The position numbers were made by a program, and so were the translations under genes. A stretch of 64,000 bases of DNA, taken from positions 1 through 64,000 of the forward strand of contig JBFMDH010000011.1 in NCBI GenBank assembly GCA_040754075.1. The letters run 5' to 3'. Numbering within the stretch: the first letter of the stretch is position 1; each line of letters starts with the position of its first letter. This document shows positions 52,667 to 62,491 of this stretch, in pieces. The notes below the pieces were generated by a model. That model made no database searches and was not told where the DNA came from. It saw only the letters and a program-made list of their open reading frames with translations. Source of the DNA: Acidobacteriota bacterium. GTDB taxonomy: Bacteria > Acidobacteriota > Blastocatellia > UBA7656.

Positions 52667-53992
52667 ATGAGCCGGGTATTGGTCACGATATTTCTCTTTC
52701 TAACTGGAATTACTTGTGGCGCATCTGCAATCCGAGCGCAAGAGTACAAATATCAGGATGAGGAATATAAGTATGTCGTAAAAGGCAGAGTCATTGATAA
52801 AACCGGCAAGCCGGTAGCCAATGCTTTGATAGTGATATTGCCTCCTCCAATTGAGAACACCTGGGTCTTAGTAGGATGTACGGGGGAAATGTTCGAGACC
52901 GATGGAGAGGGAAAGTTCCGAATTGAGGATGCCTCTCAACTTGAAACTGAAGAACGATTGTTGTTTGTCTCATCTCAGGCTTTGGCAGATTCCGGTTTTC
53001 ACGTCGATAAGGTTTTATTGGGTCCGCCTTATGATTTGGAACTGGCAAAGAAAGATTCCAGATTTTTCGGTCAAAAAATTCTAATCAAGAAAAATGAAGC
53101 GGTAGATGTAGGCGATGTTCCTCTACAAATTCGCTACGCTCAGTTTATTCTGAAACTACAAGATCAAACCGGGAATCTCATTCGTAATAAAGACGAATTG
53201 AAAAATCTTTGGATACAAACCAGAAACTCGTGGGGCGATATGGTTGGTCAGGGCGGCATTCCCAGAATCAGTATCAGAGAAGAAGGAATTTCGATTGCTA
53301 TCCCCGAAGGGCTTTGGCAGCTTGAATTCAAGTTGAAAGGGCAAGTTGCAATCGAACCGAAACTAAACGCTCAGTTTTCAGAAAAACCAACCGATTTAAT
53401 CGTGAGATTGGTTTCTGAGGCGGAATCCAACCCATCAACGGGTTTTGAAATAAAAGATCAGGAAAGAGCGCGTTTAGCTTTACAAAAAATGGGCATTGAG
53501 TTCAGCGAACAAGCTTTTTTTGAGCGCATCAGAAGAGACAACCTGAAAGCGGTAGAGTTATTTCTTGCGGCAGGAATGAATCCTAATATCAGAGGTGAGC
53601 ACAGCGTTACACCTTTGATGGATGCGGTGTTGCAACGTTCCTTTAAAACCGCTCAGGCGTTAATTCAAAAGGGCGCAGACGTAAACGTAAAGACGGATAA
53701 AGGCATGACCGCTCTGATGATGGCATCCATTGTCATAGATACTGAGGATATAGTGGAATTCCTGTTGAAAAACGGAGCGGATGTAAATACCAAGGATAGC
53801 AAAGGTAAAACTGCATTGATTTATGCCGCAATGAATAATTACTCCGAAGACAAAATCAAACTGCTGCTTGACGCAGGCGCAGACCCAACCATAAAAGACC
53901 TTGAAGGTAAAACCGCATTAATGTGGGCGCGTGAAACTAATCAAGATAAAGTCGTTCAATTACTAAAGCAGGCTGAAGCGAATAGGAAGTAA
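52667..53992 (+). CDS. Secreted ankyrin-repeat protein
   Basis: A 441-residue protein with signal peptide (cut near IRAQ, about 25). The first half has a carboxypeptidase-regulatory-like domain (YVVKGRVIDKTGKPVANALIVIL, about 36-150). The second half (about 285-440) holds ankyrin repeats: NLKAVELFLAAGMNPNIRGE, SVTPLMDAVLQRSFKTAQALIQKGADVNVK, GMTALMMASIVIDTEDIVEFLLKNGADVNTK, GKTALIYAAMNNYSEDKIKLLLDAGADPTIK. It would act as a protein-binding module outside the cytoplasm. GGGAGG lies eight bases before the ATG, 26 bases after the thiolase. Partner unknown. Confidence 0.9.
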   Translation: MSRVLVTIFLFLTGITCGASAIRAQEYKYQDEEYKYVVKGRVIDKTGKPVANALIVILPPPIENTWVLVGCTGEMFETDGEGKFRIEDASQLETEERLLFVSSQALADSGFHVDKVLLGPPYDLELAKKDSRFFGQKILIKKNEAVDVGDVPLQIRYAQFILKLQDQTGNLIRNKDELKNLWIQTRNSWGDMVGQGGIPRISIREEGISIAIPEGLWQLEFKLKGQVAIEPKLNAQFSEKPTDLIVRLVSEAESNPSTGFEIKDQERARLALQKMGIEFSEQAFFERIRRDNLKAVELFLAAGMNPNIRGEHSVTPLMDAVLQRSFKTAQALIQKGADVNVKTDKGMTALMMASIVIDTEDIVEFLLKNGADVNTKDSKGKTALIYAAMNNYSEDKIKLLLDAGADPTIKDLEGKTALMWARETNQDKVVQLLKQAEANRK

Positions 53993-54179
53993 AGTTATTT
54001 GTAACCTTAGACGAAGAATAAAGCAGTTGAGCGATAAATTTCTTTCGGGTTTGGATGGTGCGTTGAATTTGAATTGAAGTTCAACCGGCTGAATTTAAAA
54101 AGTATTTTTCAATTCAAACAAAAATTTGGCGTAGGCTTGAACCAACGGTCTGCGCCAATTTTTTCAAGGGCAAAAGTCA

Positions 54180-55475
54180 ATGGGTGAAATCACTTTTGAA
54201 ATTATTTTCATCATTCTGCTGGTTATCGCCAACGGCATCTTTGCGCTTTCGGAGATGGCGATTGTTTCGGCGCGCAAAACCCGTTTGCAACAATGGGCGT
54301 CGGAAGGCAACCGCCGGGCAGAAGCGGCGCTCGAACTGGCGGTTTCTCCAGACCGCTTCCTGTCAACCGTGCAGGTTGGCATCACGCTGGTTGGCGTACT
54401 GGCGGGCGCTTTTGGCGGCGCAACGATTTCCGAACAGCTTTCCCTGCGCTTGAAAACCATGCCTGCCATCGCTCGTTACAGTGAAGCCATCAGCGTCGCG
54501 GTTGTCGTCTTGAGCATTACTTATCTTTCACTGGTTATCGGCGAGTTGGTGCCGAAACGCCTGGCGCTCACCAATCCCGAAAAACTCGCGGCGCTGGTTG
54601 CCAAACCGATGCGTTGGCTATCCACCCTCGCTTATCCGATGGTCTACATTCTCGGTATTTCGACGCAAACCGTCTTCAAGTTATTCGGTATCAAACCCTC
54701 ATCTGAACCTGCGGTTACCGAAGAAGAAATCAAAATCATGATTGAGCAGGGAACCCGGGCAGGCGTTTTTGAAGAAAAAGAACAGGACTTACTGGAAAGC
54801 GTGCTGCGACTGGGAGACAAACGCATCCGTTCGCTGATGACCCCGCGACCAGAGGTCATTTGGTTAGATAACCAGGCATCCGAAGAAGAAATTAAAAGAA
54901 AGATTATCGCCAGTCCCTATTCGCGGTTTCCGGTTTGTCAGGGCGGTCTGGATAAAATCATTGGCATGGTTAAAGCCAGAGATTTGCTGTTGTCAGACGA
55001 AAAGTTCGATTTGATGCGTTATGTAAAACAGCCGCTTTTTGTTCCTGAAAACCGGTCGGCTTTGCAAACTCTCGAAACCTTCAAACATGCGCACACGCAT
55101 CTGGCTCTGGTTATCGATGAACATGGAAGCATCAAAGGATTAGTCACCACGAACGATATTTTGGAAGCCATTGTCGGCGACATCGCACTGGCTTCGCAAC
55201 AGGCGAAAACCTATGCCGTTCAGCGCGAAGACGGCGCCTGGTTGTTGGACGGCGCGATTCCCATAGATGAATTCAAAGCGCTTTTCTCTGTGCGAAAAAT
55301 GCCCGGCGAAGACCGTGGCACTTATCAAACGCTGGCAGGATTTATTATGCTGCATCTCGGACGCATTCCTGCCGTTGCAGATATTTTTGAATGGGATGGG
55401 TTGCGCTTTGAAATTTTAGGAATGGATCGAAACCGCGTGAATCAGGTTTTGGTTTCATCTATTCAAACCCGATAA
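54180..55475 (+). CDS. CNNM/HlyC-CorC-type membrane protein with CBS domains
   Basis: A 431-residue protein. An N-terminal DUF21/CNNM membrane domain with about four helices (1-190: GEITFEIIFIILLVIANGIFALSEMAIVSARKTRLQQ, RFLSTVQVGITLVGVLAGAFGGATI) is followed by a CBS pair (about 210-340: RSLMTPRPEVIWLD, LVIDEHGSIKGLVTTNDILEAIVG) and a C-terminal CorC_HlyC domain (about 350-430, DGAWLLDGAIPIDEFKALF). The family is linked to magnesium or cobalt export and membrane maintenance. ATG 54180 has CAAGGG six bases before it. Confidence 0.95.
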   Translation: MGEITFEIIFIILLVIANGIFALSEMAIVSARKTRLQQWASEGNRRAEAALELAVSPDRFLSTVQVGITLVGVLAGAFGGATISEQLSLRLKTMPAIARYSEAISVAVVVLSITYLSLVIGELVPKRLALTNPEKLAALVAKPMRWLSTLAYPMVYILGISTQTVFKLFGIKPSSEPAVTEEEIKIMIEQGTRAGVFEEKEQDLLESVLRLGDKRIRSLMTPRPEVIWLDNQASEEEIKRKIIASPYSRFPVCQGGLDKIIGMVKARDLLLSDEKFDLMRYVKQPLFVPENRSALQTLETFKHAHTHLALVIDEHGSIKGLVTTNDILEAIVGDIALASQQAKTYAVQREDGAWLLDGAIPIDEFKALFSVRKMPGEDRGTYQTLAGFIMLHLGRIPAVADIFEWDGLRFEILGMDRNRVNQVLVSSIQTR

Positions 55476-55715
55476 AGACGCCTGTTTCCGGCGAAGCATT
55501 GGGTATTGGTCGCAACGCGCAACCAATGAAAGACCAAATATTCCGATTGGATTTCGGTAAAAATTGCCTGAAAGCGATTCATCCGCGAGCAATCTTTCAT
55601 TCGCTTGAAAAGCCCTGAGGGGTTAGTTAGCATAAATTTCGTCCGGTTGGTCTGCCTCGCTGATTCCGTTTTCATAAATCATCATTGACCTGAATGAATT
55701 GAGGAGTACGACGAC

Positions 55716-56882
55716 ATGCAAAAAATTTTCACCTTGACCTTACAATCCCTTTTGCTTGCGGCGTTGTTTGCGCCCATCGCATCGGCGGAAAAAGCCCCGA
55801 AAAACAGCGCTTTTTTAGACCCAATGGCAGAAGGGCCATTTCCCGTAGGCGTAATGACCACGGTGTTTGTTGATAAGAGCCGCACAGACAATATCACCAA
55901 AGCACCGCGCACCCTGGTTACCGAAATCTGGTATCCGGCAACCGATGAGGCGCGCGGCAAACCCAGGAATAAATATTCCGATTTCATTCCGACCACCATC
56001 ACTCCGGAAATCGAGACGCAACTCAAAAATATGTACCGCATTCCGCTTGCCGCGCTCGACAAAGTGTTCACAGATGAAGCGGTGCGCAATGCCAACATCC
56101 GGCAAGGGCGGTTTCCGCTCATCGTCTTTTCGCACGGCAACGGCGGCACCCGCCATCAAAACACTTTCTGGTGCGATTATCTCGCGTCACACGGTTACAT
56201 CGTGGTTTCGGCAGACCACACAGGCAATGCGCGGATGACCATCATTAACGATAAAGTTATCCCTATGCAAAACAGCGAGCGCATGCAGTCAGCCAAAGAC
56301 CGTCCGCTGGATGTCAGTTTCCTGCTTACCAAAATGATTGAATGGGATAAAGGCGCGGATAAACGCTTTGCGGGCAAGATTGACACTACCCGCGCGGCGA
56401 TTTCGGGAATGTCATTCGGGTCGTTCACATCGCACTGGGCAGCGGACGCCGACCCGCGATTTAAAGCCGTCGTGGCGATGAGCGGCGCGCCGCCAACCCA
56501 TACCAACCTTACCGTGCCGACCTTGAGAATGCTCGGCACAGAAGACCGCACGTTAGGCGTTGCGGGCAATGCCTTGATTCGTCACAACCACGAGATTCAC
56601 AAGGGTCCGGCGTTTTTGCTTGAACTCAAAAATGGCGGACACTTTTCGTTTACCGATATGTTCAAAATCACCAAGCAATTCGGCGATGGCATCGGTAAAG
56701 GCAAACGCCGCGACAGCAATGAGGAGTTTGAATTCCTGCCGATGGATACGACTTACAAAATCATCAACGCCTACAGCATCGCTTTCCTGGGTTATTACCT
56801 GAAAGGGCAGAAAGAGTATCAAGCATTTTTGAAAACCAATCATTGGAAAGATGAACTCATCTGGGAAGCGAAGAATTTTTAA
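55716..56882 (+). CDS. Secreted alpha/beta hydrolase (dienelactone hydrolase-like)
   Basis: A 388-residue protein with signal peptide (cut near ASAEK, about 24). It resembles platelet-activating-factor acetylhydrolase/chlorophyllase-like hydrolases. The oxyanion region is FPLIVFSHGNGGTRHQNTFWCDYLASHGYIVVSADHTGN, the nucleophile is the serine in AAISGMSFGSFTSHW, and the acid and histidine lie in the last third (TEDRT and NGGHFSF). Ester or lactone substrates are likely but not identified. GAGGAG 11 bases before the ATG supports the start. It ends in a short gap before repeat copy B. Confidence 0.9.
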   Translation: MQKIFTLTLQSLLLAALFAPIASAEKAPKNSAFLDPMAEGPFPVGVMTTVFVDKSRTDNITKAPRTLVTEIWYPATDEARGKPRNKYSDFIPTTITPEIETQLKNMYRIPLAALDKVFTDEAVRNANIRQGRFPLIVFSHGNGGTRHQNTFWCDYLASHGYIVVSADHTGNARMTIINDKVIPMQNSERMQSAKDRPLDVSFLLTKMIEWDKGADKRFAGKIDTTRAAISGMSFGSFTSHWAADADPRFKAVVAMSGAPPTHTNLTVPTLRMLGTEDRTLGVAGNALIRHNHEIHKGPAFLLELKNGGHFSFTDMFKITKQFGDGIGKGKRRDSNEEFEFLPMDTTYKIINAYSIAFLGYYLKGQKEYQAFLKTNHWKDELIWEAKNF

Positions 56883-56975
56883 TGAACAGGTGAGCCAGTG
56901 ATGAGGTGAAGCGGTGATTGAACTTCTCGCATTACCCGCTCAAGCTGATTGACTCGGCGCGGCTCACCTTACCAC

Positions 56976-57100
56976 TAGAGCAGTTTGCAAAACGATTTAC
57001 TCAAGTTGAGGAGGCGGTCTTTGACCGCGTTTCCCGTCATACGCGGTCAAAGACCGCTTCCTCAACCGAGGCTGAGTAAACTCAATCGCAAACCGCTCTA
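56976..57100 (+). repeat. Palindromic repeat family 1, copy B (complete)
   Basis: The best-preserved copy, 125 bases. It starts TAGAGCAGTTTGCAAAACG and ends ATCGCAAACCGCTCTA, a terminal inverted repeat. The arms contain GAGGCGGTCTTTGACCGCG and GCGGTCAAAGACCGCTTCC. It matches copy A in inverted orientation. It lies between the two convergent hydrolase genes. Confidence 0.9.
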
Positions 57101-57165
57101 ATTTATCTCTTTGAGTTTTAAGAGAAGATAATTGCATCGCTTCACCCACTCATCTTTTCACCGCT

Positions 57166-58113
57166 TCATCTTCCCGCCGCCGTGGTCAACGGGTTGTCGA
57201 GAAATTTGAGCAACGCGGCATTGAACGCGCCCGCGCATTCAAATTGCGGCAGATGCCCGCAACCGTCAATCAAGGCTTTTCGGGTGTTGGGAATTTCCTG
57301 CGCCAACGCTTCACCGATGGCAAGCGGCGTCACTTCATCTTCGCGTCCCCAGATAATCAGGGTCGGGGCTTTGATTTTTTGCAGATTAGCACTCAGCCGG
57401 TCTTCGCCTCGCAAAACCGCTTCGATGAACTGGTCGATGGTGTACCCATCCTTGCGTTTGAGTTGCGCCGCATACAGGTCTTCAACCAAAGTGTCGGTTA
57501 TCATCTGCTCGTCGTATAACATCCACTTCAGGGTTTCTCTGTAAGCCGCAAGCGACGACACTTTCAATAATGCGAGTTGTTCACGGGTCAGTTCCTCGAC
57601 GCCTTTAATTTTAGGCCAGTAACCCGCTGCGCCCACGAGCACCAGTTTTTCGACGCGCTCCGGGTGCGCCTCGGCAAAGGCGGCGGCTACCCAACCGCCC
57701 AGTGAATTGCCGACGATGGTGGCTTTGTCGATTTTTAGTTTTCTACAGAAGCCGTTGAGAAAATCGACAAGCACCTGCGGGCGATAATTGATCGGCGGTT
57801 TATCCGATTGCCCGCAACCAATCTGGTCTATGGCAAACACCTGATATTTGCTCGCCAGCGCCTTAACCGTTGCGCTCCAGATGTGCAGGTCATCGCCGAG
57901 TCCATGCAGCAAAATAATCTTTGGTCCTTTCCCGGTTTCGAGATAATTAATTTTCTGCCCGAAGACCTCGACCTGTTTGATGGCGCGAGGAATATTTTTA
58001 AGTGGTGATTGTGGTTTTTGATTTGCAGCGATACTACAAACGGCTGAAAAACAGCCGGGAATGATGTGCAGTATCAGCAAATTGATCGTAATAAATAATG
58101 ATTTGATCTCCAT
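57166..58113 (-). CDS. Alpha/beta-fold hydrolase
   Basis: A 315-residue hydrolase with an N-terminal hydrophobic segment that looks like a signal peptide or lipoprotein-type anchor (LLILHIIPGCFSAVC). The oxyanion motif is PKIILLHGLGDDLHIW, the nucleophile serine is in ATIVGNSLGGWVAAAFAEAHPERV, and the acid/histidine pair is in IIWGREDEVTPL and IDGCGHLPQFE. The substrate is unknown; it resembles haloperoxidase or meta-cleavage-product hydrolases. The longest frame begins at 58167, but ATG 58113 has AGAAGGAG nine bases upstream. It follows the methyltransferase gene by 63 bases and may be cotranscribed. Confidence 0.92.
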   Translation of the reverse strand: MEIKSLFITINLLILHIIPGCFSAVCSIAANQKPQSPLKNIPRAIKQVEVFGQKINYLETGKGPKIILLHGLGDDLHIWSATVKALASKYQVFAIDQIGCGQSDKPPINYRPQVLVDFLNGFCRKLKIDKATIVGNSLGGWVAAAFAEAHPERVEKLVLVGAAGYWPKIKGVEELTREQLALLKVSSLAAYRETLKWMLYDEQMITDTLVEDLYAAQLKRKDGYTIDQFIEAVLRGEDRLSANLQKIKAPTLIIWGREDEVTPLAIGEALAQEIPNTRKALIDGCGHLPQFECAGAFNAALLKFLDNPLTTAAGR

Positions 58114-58176
58114 GGTTGCACTCCTTCTATTTTTAGGGCGCGACCAAACGCGCCCATTTTTATTCATCGTTTTTAT

Positions 58177-59259
58177 TTATCGCTTCGCGGCAATGTAATA
58201 ATTGTTCAAAATATCGTGCGCCAGTTGTTTGACTTCGACATTCTGAAAGCCCGCTTCGCTGAGCAATTCCAAAGCCTTCTCTTCACCCCAGGCTGCGCCC
58301 AAACCTTCGCCGCCTGTAGCAAGCGAAACCGTCATACAATGCAGGCAGGAAACCGTGTAGGTGAATGCGCCTACCGGATGGTCGAGATTTTTATGAACGT
58401 GACTCGAAGCGCGAATATCCTGCATCAGAAACACCCCGTCTTCGCTTAACGCATCGGCAATCTCTTTTAAAACCTGACGCGGTTTTGCCTGGTCGTGTAT
58501 GGCATCAAAAGCGGTGATGAGTTGATAGCGATTCGTTTCATTCAACCCGGCAACATCTTTAACCGCAAAGGTCACATTCGTCAGTCCCAACGTTTCGGCT
58601 TCGGCGCGCGCGCGGCTGATGCCTTCTTCGGAAAAGTCGTAGCCGGTGAAGCGGCTGTTCGGAAAAGTTTTCGCCATGAAATTGATTGCGCGACCGCTGC
58701 CGCAACCGACATCAAGCGCCGCGATGCCTTGCCGGAGTTTTTCAATCACACCCGGCGCGGCGGGCAAGATGGCATCCACGAGGGCTGAGAGCACCGTTTG
58801 ATTGCTCTCTTCAGCCATCACCGTATGAAAGCGTGGATATGCGGAGTAAGGAACGCCGCCGCCACTATGGAAACATTCGACGATTTGTTGTTCGACGCCG
58901 CCCAGCACCGGAATGAATTGCGCAGTGACCGCCAGATTGTTGGGACTTGCGGCGCGGGTTAAAAATGCCGCGTGTTCCGCCGGTAAAAAATAGGTCTGGC
59001 GCTCGGCATCATATTCAACGACGCGCCCCGTGACCATCGCCCCCAACCATTCGCGAACGTAGCGTTCATTTAGTTCTGTAGCATCGGCTATTTCTTTGCT
59101 GGTTGCGGGCGGCAGGTCAGCGAGTTTATCGAACAAGCCGGTTTGATGACCGATGCTGGTCATCAGCGCCAATGCCGCTTTGTTCAAGGTGTCGAGCATT
59201 TGTTCGGCAAAGGCTTCGGCTATTTGCAGATTCATGGTTTGTGTTGCTTGTCGTGACAT
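58177..59259 (-). CDS. SAM-dependent methyltransferase with N-terminal winged helix
   Basis: A 360-residue protein. The N-terminal 90 residues form a dimerisation winged helix ([46 protein letters not shown]), followed by a Rossmann methyltransferase domain with motif [28 protein letters not shown] and a late [13 protein letters not shown]. It resembles Rv2258c-type methyltransferases. The substrate is unknown. It converts neither lipids nor rRNA in any way visible here. The alpha/beta hydrolase follows downstream on the same strand. Confidence 0.93.
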   Translation of the reverse strand: MSRQATQTMNLQIAEAFAEQMLDTLNKAALALMTSIGHQTGLFDKLADLPPATSKEIADATELNERYVREWLGAMVTGRVVEYDAERQTYFLPAEHAAFLTRAASPNNLAVTAQFIPVLGGVEQQIVECFHSGGGVPYSAYPRFHTVMAEESNQTVLSALVDAILPAAPGVIEKLRQGIAALDVGCGSGRAINFMAKTFPNSRFTGYDFSEEGISRARAEAETLGLTNVTFAVKDVAGLNETNRYQLITAFDAIHDQAKPRQVLKEIADALSEDGVFLMQDIRASSHVHKNLDHPVGAFTYTVSCLHCMTVSLATGGEGLGAAWGEEKALELLSEAGFQNVEVKQLAHDILNNYYIAAKR

Positions 59260-59398
59260 AAAAATATTCTCCCTTTGAGTTATTTAATATTCGTGGTGTC
59301 GGGATTAAGCGATTTGTCAATTTGAGAAACCGCTTAATCCCGGTTCAATGGTTAGGGGTTAGACCTGTAATTAAAATTTCAGGAATCGGGCACCTCGC

Positions 59399-59863
59399 TC
59401 AGGCGACTTTCAACATCGCTTTGATTTCCGGGAACCGGCGACAAAGGTATTCGATATGCCCCTGGTTATGACCGGAAAGCAGAGCGGTTTCCAGCGCATC
59501 GAAATTGAGCGCGGCAATAGTCCAGATATATGCGCTTCTGCCAAAAGCGAATTTGCCCTGCGCCGGACTGATGCGTCCGTCTTCAATCAGACGCAGTCCG
59601 TTTTTGCGCAAGCGATTGGCGTGTACCTGATATTTTTTGATAGCCCAGGCAGTTGCTTTGTCGAACGTGCCGGTAGGCCATTCCGGCCCTTCATTGATGC
59701 CAAACCCGCGTTGATGCGGATTGAGATAGATGAGTAAGGCTTGAACGACCATTACGTCGTCGGGATGGTTGACGGCGGCGCTGCTGCCAACGGCGGCTGA
59801 GAGGTTTAAAATTTCCATTGGTGCAATGCCAACCGGCGCGGGGAGTTTATCTATCTTTGCCAT
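59399..59863 (-). CDS. Peptidoglycan-binding-like hypothetical protein
   Basis: A 154-residue protein. The middle (about 33-95) reads HPDDVMVVQALLIYL, later GTFDKATAWAIKKYQVHANRL, a pattern like PG_binding_1 domains (strand-poor three-helix motif with VxxVQxxL and DxxTxxAIxxYQ). There is no signal peptide, so it may bind another repeat target or be used by a secretion apparatus such as a type VI-like injector; that is speculation. The C-terminal part is helical with no known motif. AGGAGAAAA precedes the ATG. Confidence 0.7.
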   Translation of the reverse strand: MAKIDKLPAPVGIAPMEILNLSAAVGSSAAVNHPDDVMVVQALLIYLNPHQRGFGINEGPEWPTGTFDKATAWAIKKYQVHANRLRKNGLRLIEDGRISPAQGKFAFGRSAYIWTIAALNFDALETALLSGHNQGHIEYLCRRFPEIKAMLKVA

Positions 59864-60077
59864 TTGTGTGTTTTTTCTCCTTGCAAAATGCGCTCGAAAC
59901 AGTCAGGGCGCTCGCGCGTCCGTTTAATACACCTGCATCGATGCGATATAATCCCCAAGACACAAGGCTGGTGACTCCTGAGCGGAGTCTGATTGGCCTC
60001 GCAAGTGATAACGGATGAGGTGGCGAAAATATCATCAAATCTCGCTCAAATAATTCTCAAATAGTTTTCAAATCCTT

Positions 60078-62429
60078 ATGTCACAGCAGAAAAAACAGTT
60101 TTATGATTTTGACGACTTTCGCCTCGATGTCAGTGACCGCCTGTTGTTTCGCAGGGGTGAAATTCTGCCGCTCACGCAAAAAGCTTTTGAAGTTTTATTG
60201 GCTTTGGTTGAACGCAAAGGTCAGGTTGTCGAAAAAGAGGAACTCAGAAAACAGGTCTGGGGCGGCAGTTTCGTTGAAGAAGGCAACCTCACACAAAATA
60301 TTTACACGCTCAGAAAAATTTTAGGGCAAGCTTCGGGGGACGACGAATATATTCAAACCATTCCGCGGCGCGGCTATCGTTTCGCTGCTCCGGTAAGCGA
60401 ATCTTTCGTTGATGACGATACATTGCCGGAATCTTCATCTGTTGTCATAACCACCCCGGATAATCAGCAAATCGCGAATGCCCTTCAGGCATTACCTGAT
60501 GCGTCGCTTACTCAACAACCGGTTGACGAAACAACCAATATTTCAGGTGAACCAAATGCCGCGTTAAAAGAACCCGCATCACCTCAAGTTGAAAATATTG
60601 CAACTCAGGAAATTGGTAATGAAGCGAAAGCCGCCGCAATAACTTCGCAAGCTGAAAAGTCAGAAACACCTGAACGCCAGCGAAAATTATTTCTCATAGC
60701 GGCTTCAGTTATTCTGGTCATCGCTTTAATTGGCATAGGTCTCTGGTTCTATCAAAAAGCTCAGGGAAATCTAAACTCGTCAGTTCGCGAGGAAATGACG
60801 GTCACGGCGCTGACCAGCACCGGCAACATTCAATGCACGGCGATTTCGCCTGATGGAAAATATGTGGCAACGGCAATCGCCGATAAGCCTCATCAAGGTA
60901 GTTTGTGGCTGACGCAACTTTCAACCAACACACAACAGCAAATCATCGCGCCAACTGAGGCGCGTTTTTTTGCCGTGTCATTTTCGCGTAGTGGCGATTA
61001 CCTCTATTACGTCCTCATCGAACCGCATACCCGCGTGCTCTACCGCATTCCGCTGGTGGGCGGCACGGCGAATAAATTAATCGAAGGCGTCGATAGCGCG
61101 GTGGCTTTCTCACCCGATGGCAACCGGATGGTATTTCGCCGCGTTTTGAATGCGCGGCGCGAAACTGCACTGTTCACTGCCAACCTGGATGGCAGCGATG
61201 AGCAGGAATTAGCCGCTATCAAGATGCCCGAAACTTTCGCAGACCCGGCGTGGTCGCCCGATGGCAAACTGATTGCCTGTGGCGCAGGGCGCACCGAAGC
61301 CGGGGTGAATATGTATGTCATCGTCATCAATGTCGCGGATAAATCGGTCAAACAATTTTCCGCAACCCGCTGGAATTGGATAGGGCAGATGGGCTGGCTG
61401 ACGGATGGCAGCGGGCTATTGATGGTCGCCGGTGAAAGCGCCGTCGCGCCTTATCAACTCTGGCGGCTTGCCTACCCGACAGGCGAAGCGCGGCGCATCA
61501 CCAACGATGCCAATTACTATAATCGTTTGAGCCTGTCAGCGGACGGGCAGGTTTGTGTGGCGATGCAAAGGCGACAGGCGACAAACCTGTGGCTTGCGTC
61601 TGCGGATAATTTAAATCTTGGTAAACCGGTAAAGTTTGGAACCGGCGGCTATCGTGGCGATTTGTCGTGGACGCCGGATGGCAAACTGGTTTTTGATTCC
61701 GACGCGGGTAATGCGACAAGCATTTCAGTAATGAACAGCGATGGCAGCGACACGCGACAACTGACCGGCGAATTAACCGGCAGGGCTTATTTCGGACAGG
61801 CGACGGTTTCGCCTGATGGTCGTTACATTGTTTACGCTTCCGATATGGCAGGCGCGTTACACCTCTGGCGTATGAACCGTGATGGTAGCAACCCGTTGCA
61901 GCTCACAAATGGCGAAGGCGAAGAAAACCCTGATGTTTCGCCCGATGGCGAGTGGGTGATTTATACGAAACGGGAAACCCGGGAATCAAAAAAACCGACG
62001 ACCTGGAAAGTTTCAATTGATGGCGGCGAACCGCAACCGTTGATTGAATCATTCACCGCATACCCGGCGGTTTCGCCCGACGGCAAATTGATCGCGTGTA
62101 TTTATGCGGAAAACTATAGCGACCCCGGAAGGATTGCGCTTTTCCCTATTGCAGGCGGCGAGCCGATTAAAATTTTTCCAACGCCGGTGTTGCTCACACG
62201 TTTGCGCTGGACGCCTGATGGACGCGGCATCGCATATTCGGAAAATCCCCTCGGCACAGCAAAAATCCTGATGCAATTTTTGGATAAAGAGCCGCCCGAA
62301 AAATTGCTTGAATTTGAGAACGACCGAATCTTTGGTTTTGCGTGGTCACGCGACGGCAAGGCACTCGCCTGCGTGCGCGGCATCTGGGCAGGCAACGTCG
62401 TGTTGATTAAAAATTTCAAGACCGATTGA
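60078..62429 (+). CDS. CadC-like winged-helix protein with TolB-like propeller
   Basis: A 783-residue protein. An OmpR/ToxR-type winged helix forms residues 8-110 (YDFDDFRLDVSDRLLFRRGEILPLTQKAFEVLLALVERKGQVVEKEELRKQVWGG, ending TIPRRGYRFAAPV). A disordered stretch rich in glutamine, glutamate and alanine (about 115-200) leads to a membrane helix (about 202-224, LIAASVILVIALIGIGLWFY). The rest is a beta-propeller with TolB/WD40-like repeats with SPDG motifs (AISPDGKYVATAI, AFSPDGNRMVF, AWSPDGKLIACG, TVSPDGRYIVYAS, DVSPDGEWVIYT). It is a one-component regulator sensing outside the cytoplasm; target genes unknown. Confidence 0.94.
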   Translation: MSQQKKQFYDFDDFRLDVSDRLLFRRGEILPLTQKAFEVLLALVERKGQVVEKEELRKQVWGGSFVEEGNLTQNIYTLRKILGQASGDDEYIQTIPRRGYRFAAPVSESFVDDDTLPESSSVVITTPDNQQIANALQALPDASLTQQPVDETTNISGEPNAALKEPASPQVENIATQEIGNEAKAAAITSQAEKSETPERQRKLFLIAASVILVIALIGIGLWFYQKAQGNLNSSVREEMTVTALTSTGNIQCTAISPDGKYVATAIADKPHQGSLWLTQLSTNTQQQIIAPTEARFFAVSFSRSGDYLYYVLIEPHTRVLYRIPLVGGTANKLIEGVDSAVAFSPDGNRMVFRRVLNARRETALFTANLDGSDEQELAAIKMPETFADPAWSPDGKLIACGAGRTEAGVNMYVIVINVADKSVKQFSATRWNWIGQMGWLTDGSGLLMVAGESAVAPYQLWRLAYPTGEARRITNDANYYNRLSLSADGQVCVAMQRRQATNLWLASADNLNLGKPVKFGTGGYRGDLSWTPDGKLVFDSDAGNATSISVMNSDGSDTRQLTGELTGRAYFGQATVSPDGRYIVYASDMAGALHLWRMNRDGSNPLQLTNGEGEENPDVSPDGEWVIYTKRETRESKKPTTWKVSIDGGEPQPLIESFTAYPAVSPDGKLIACIYAENYSDPGRIALFPIAGGEPIKIFPTPVLLTRLRWTPDGRGIAYSENPLGTAKILMQFLDKEPPEKLLEFENDRIFGFAWSRDGKALACVRGIWAGNVVLIKNFKTD

Positions 62430-62491
62430 TTTGGGTTTAATTAATCGCCGCTTGCTGATTCGGGTTTTTATGAAAAATCAAGTTTATCTTC

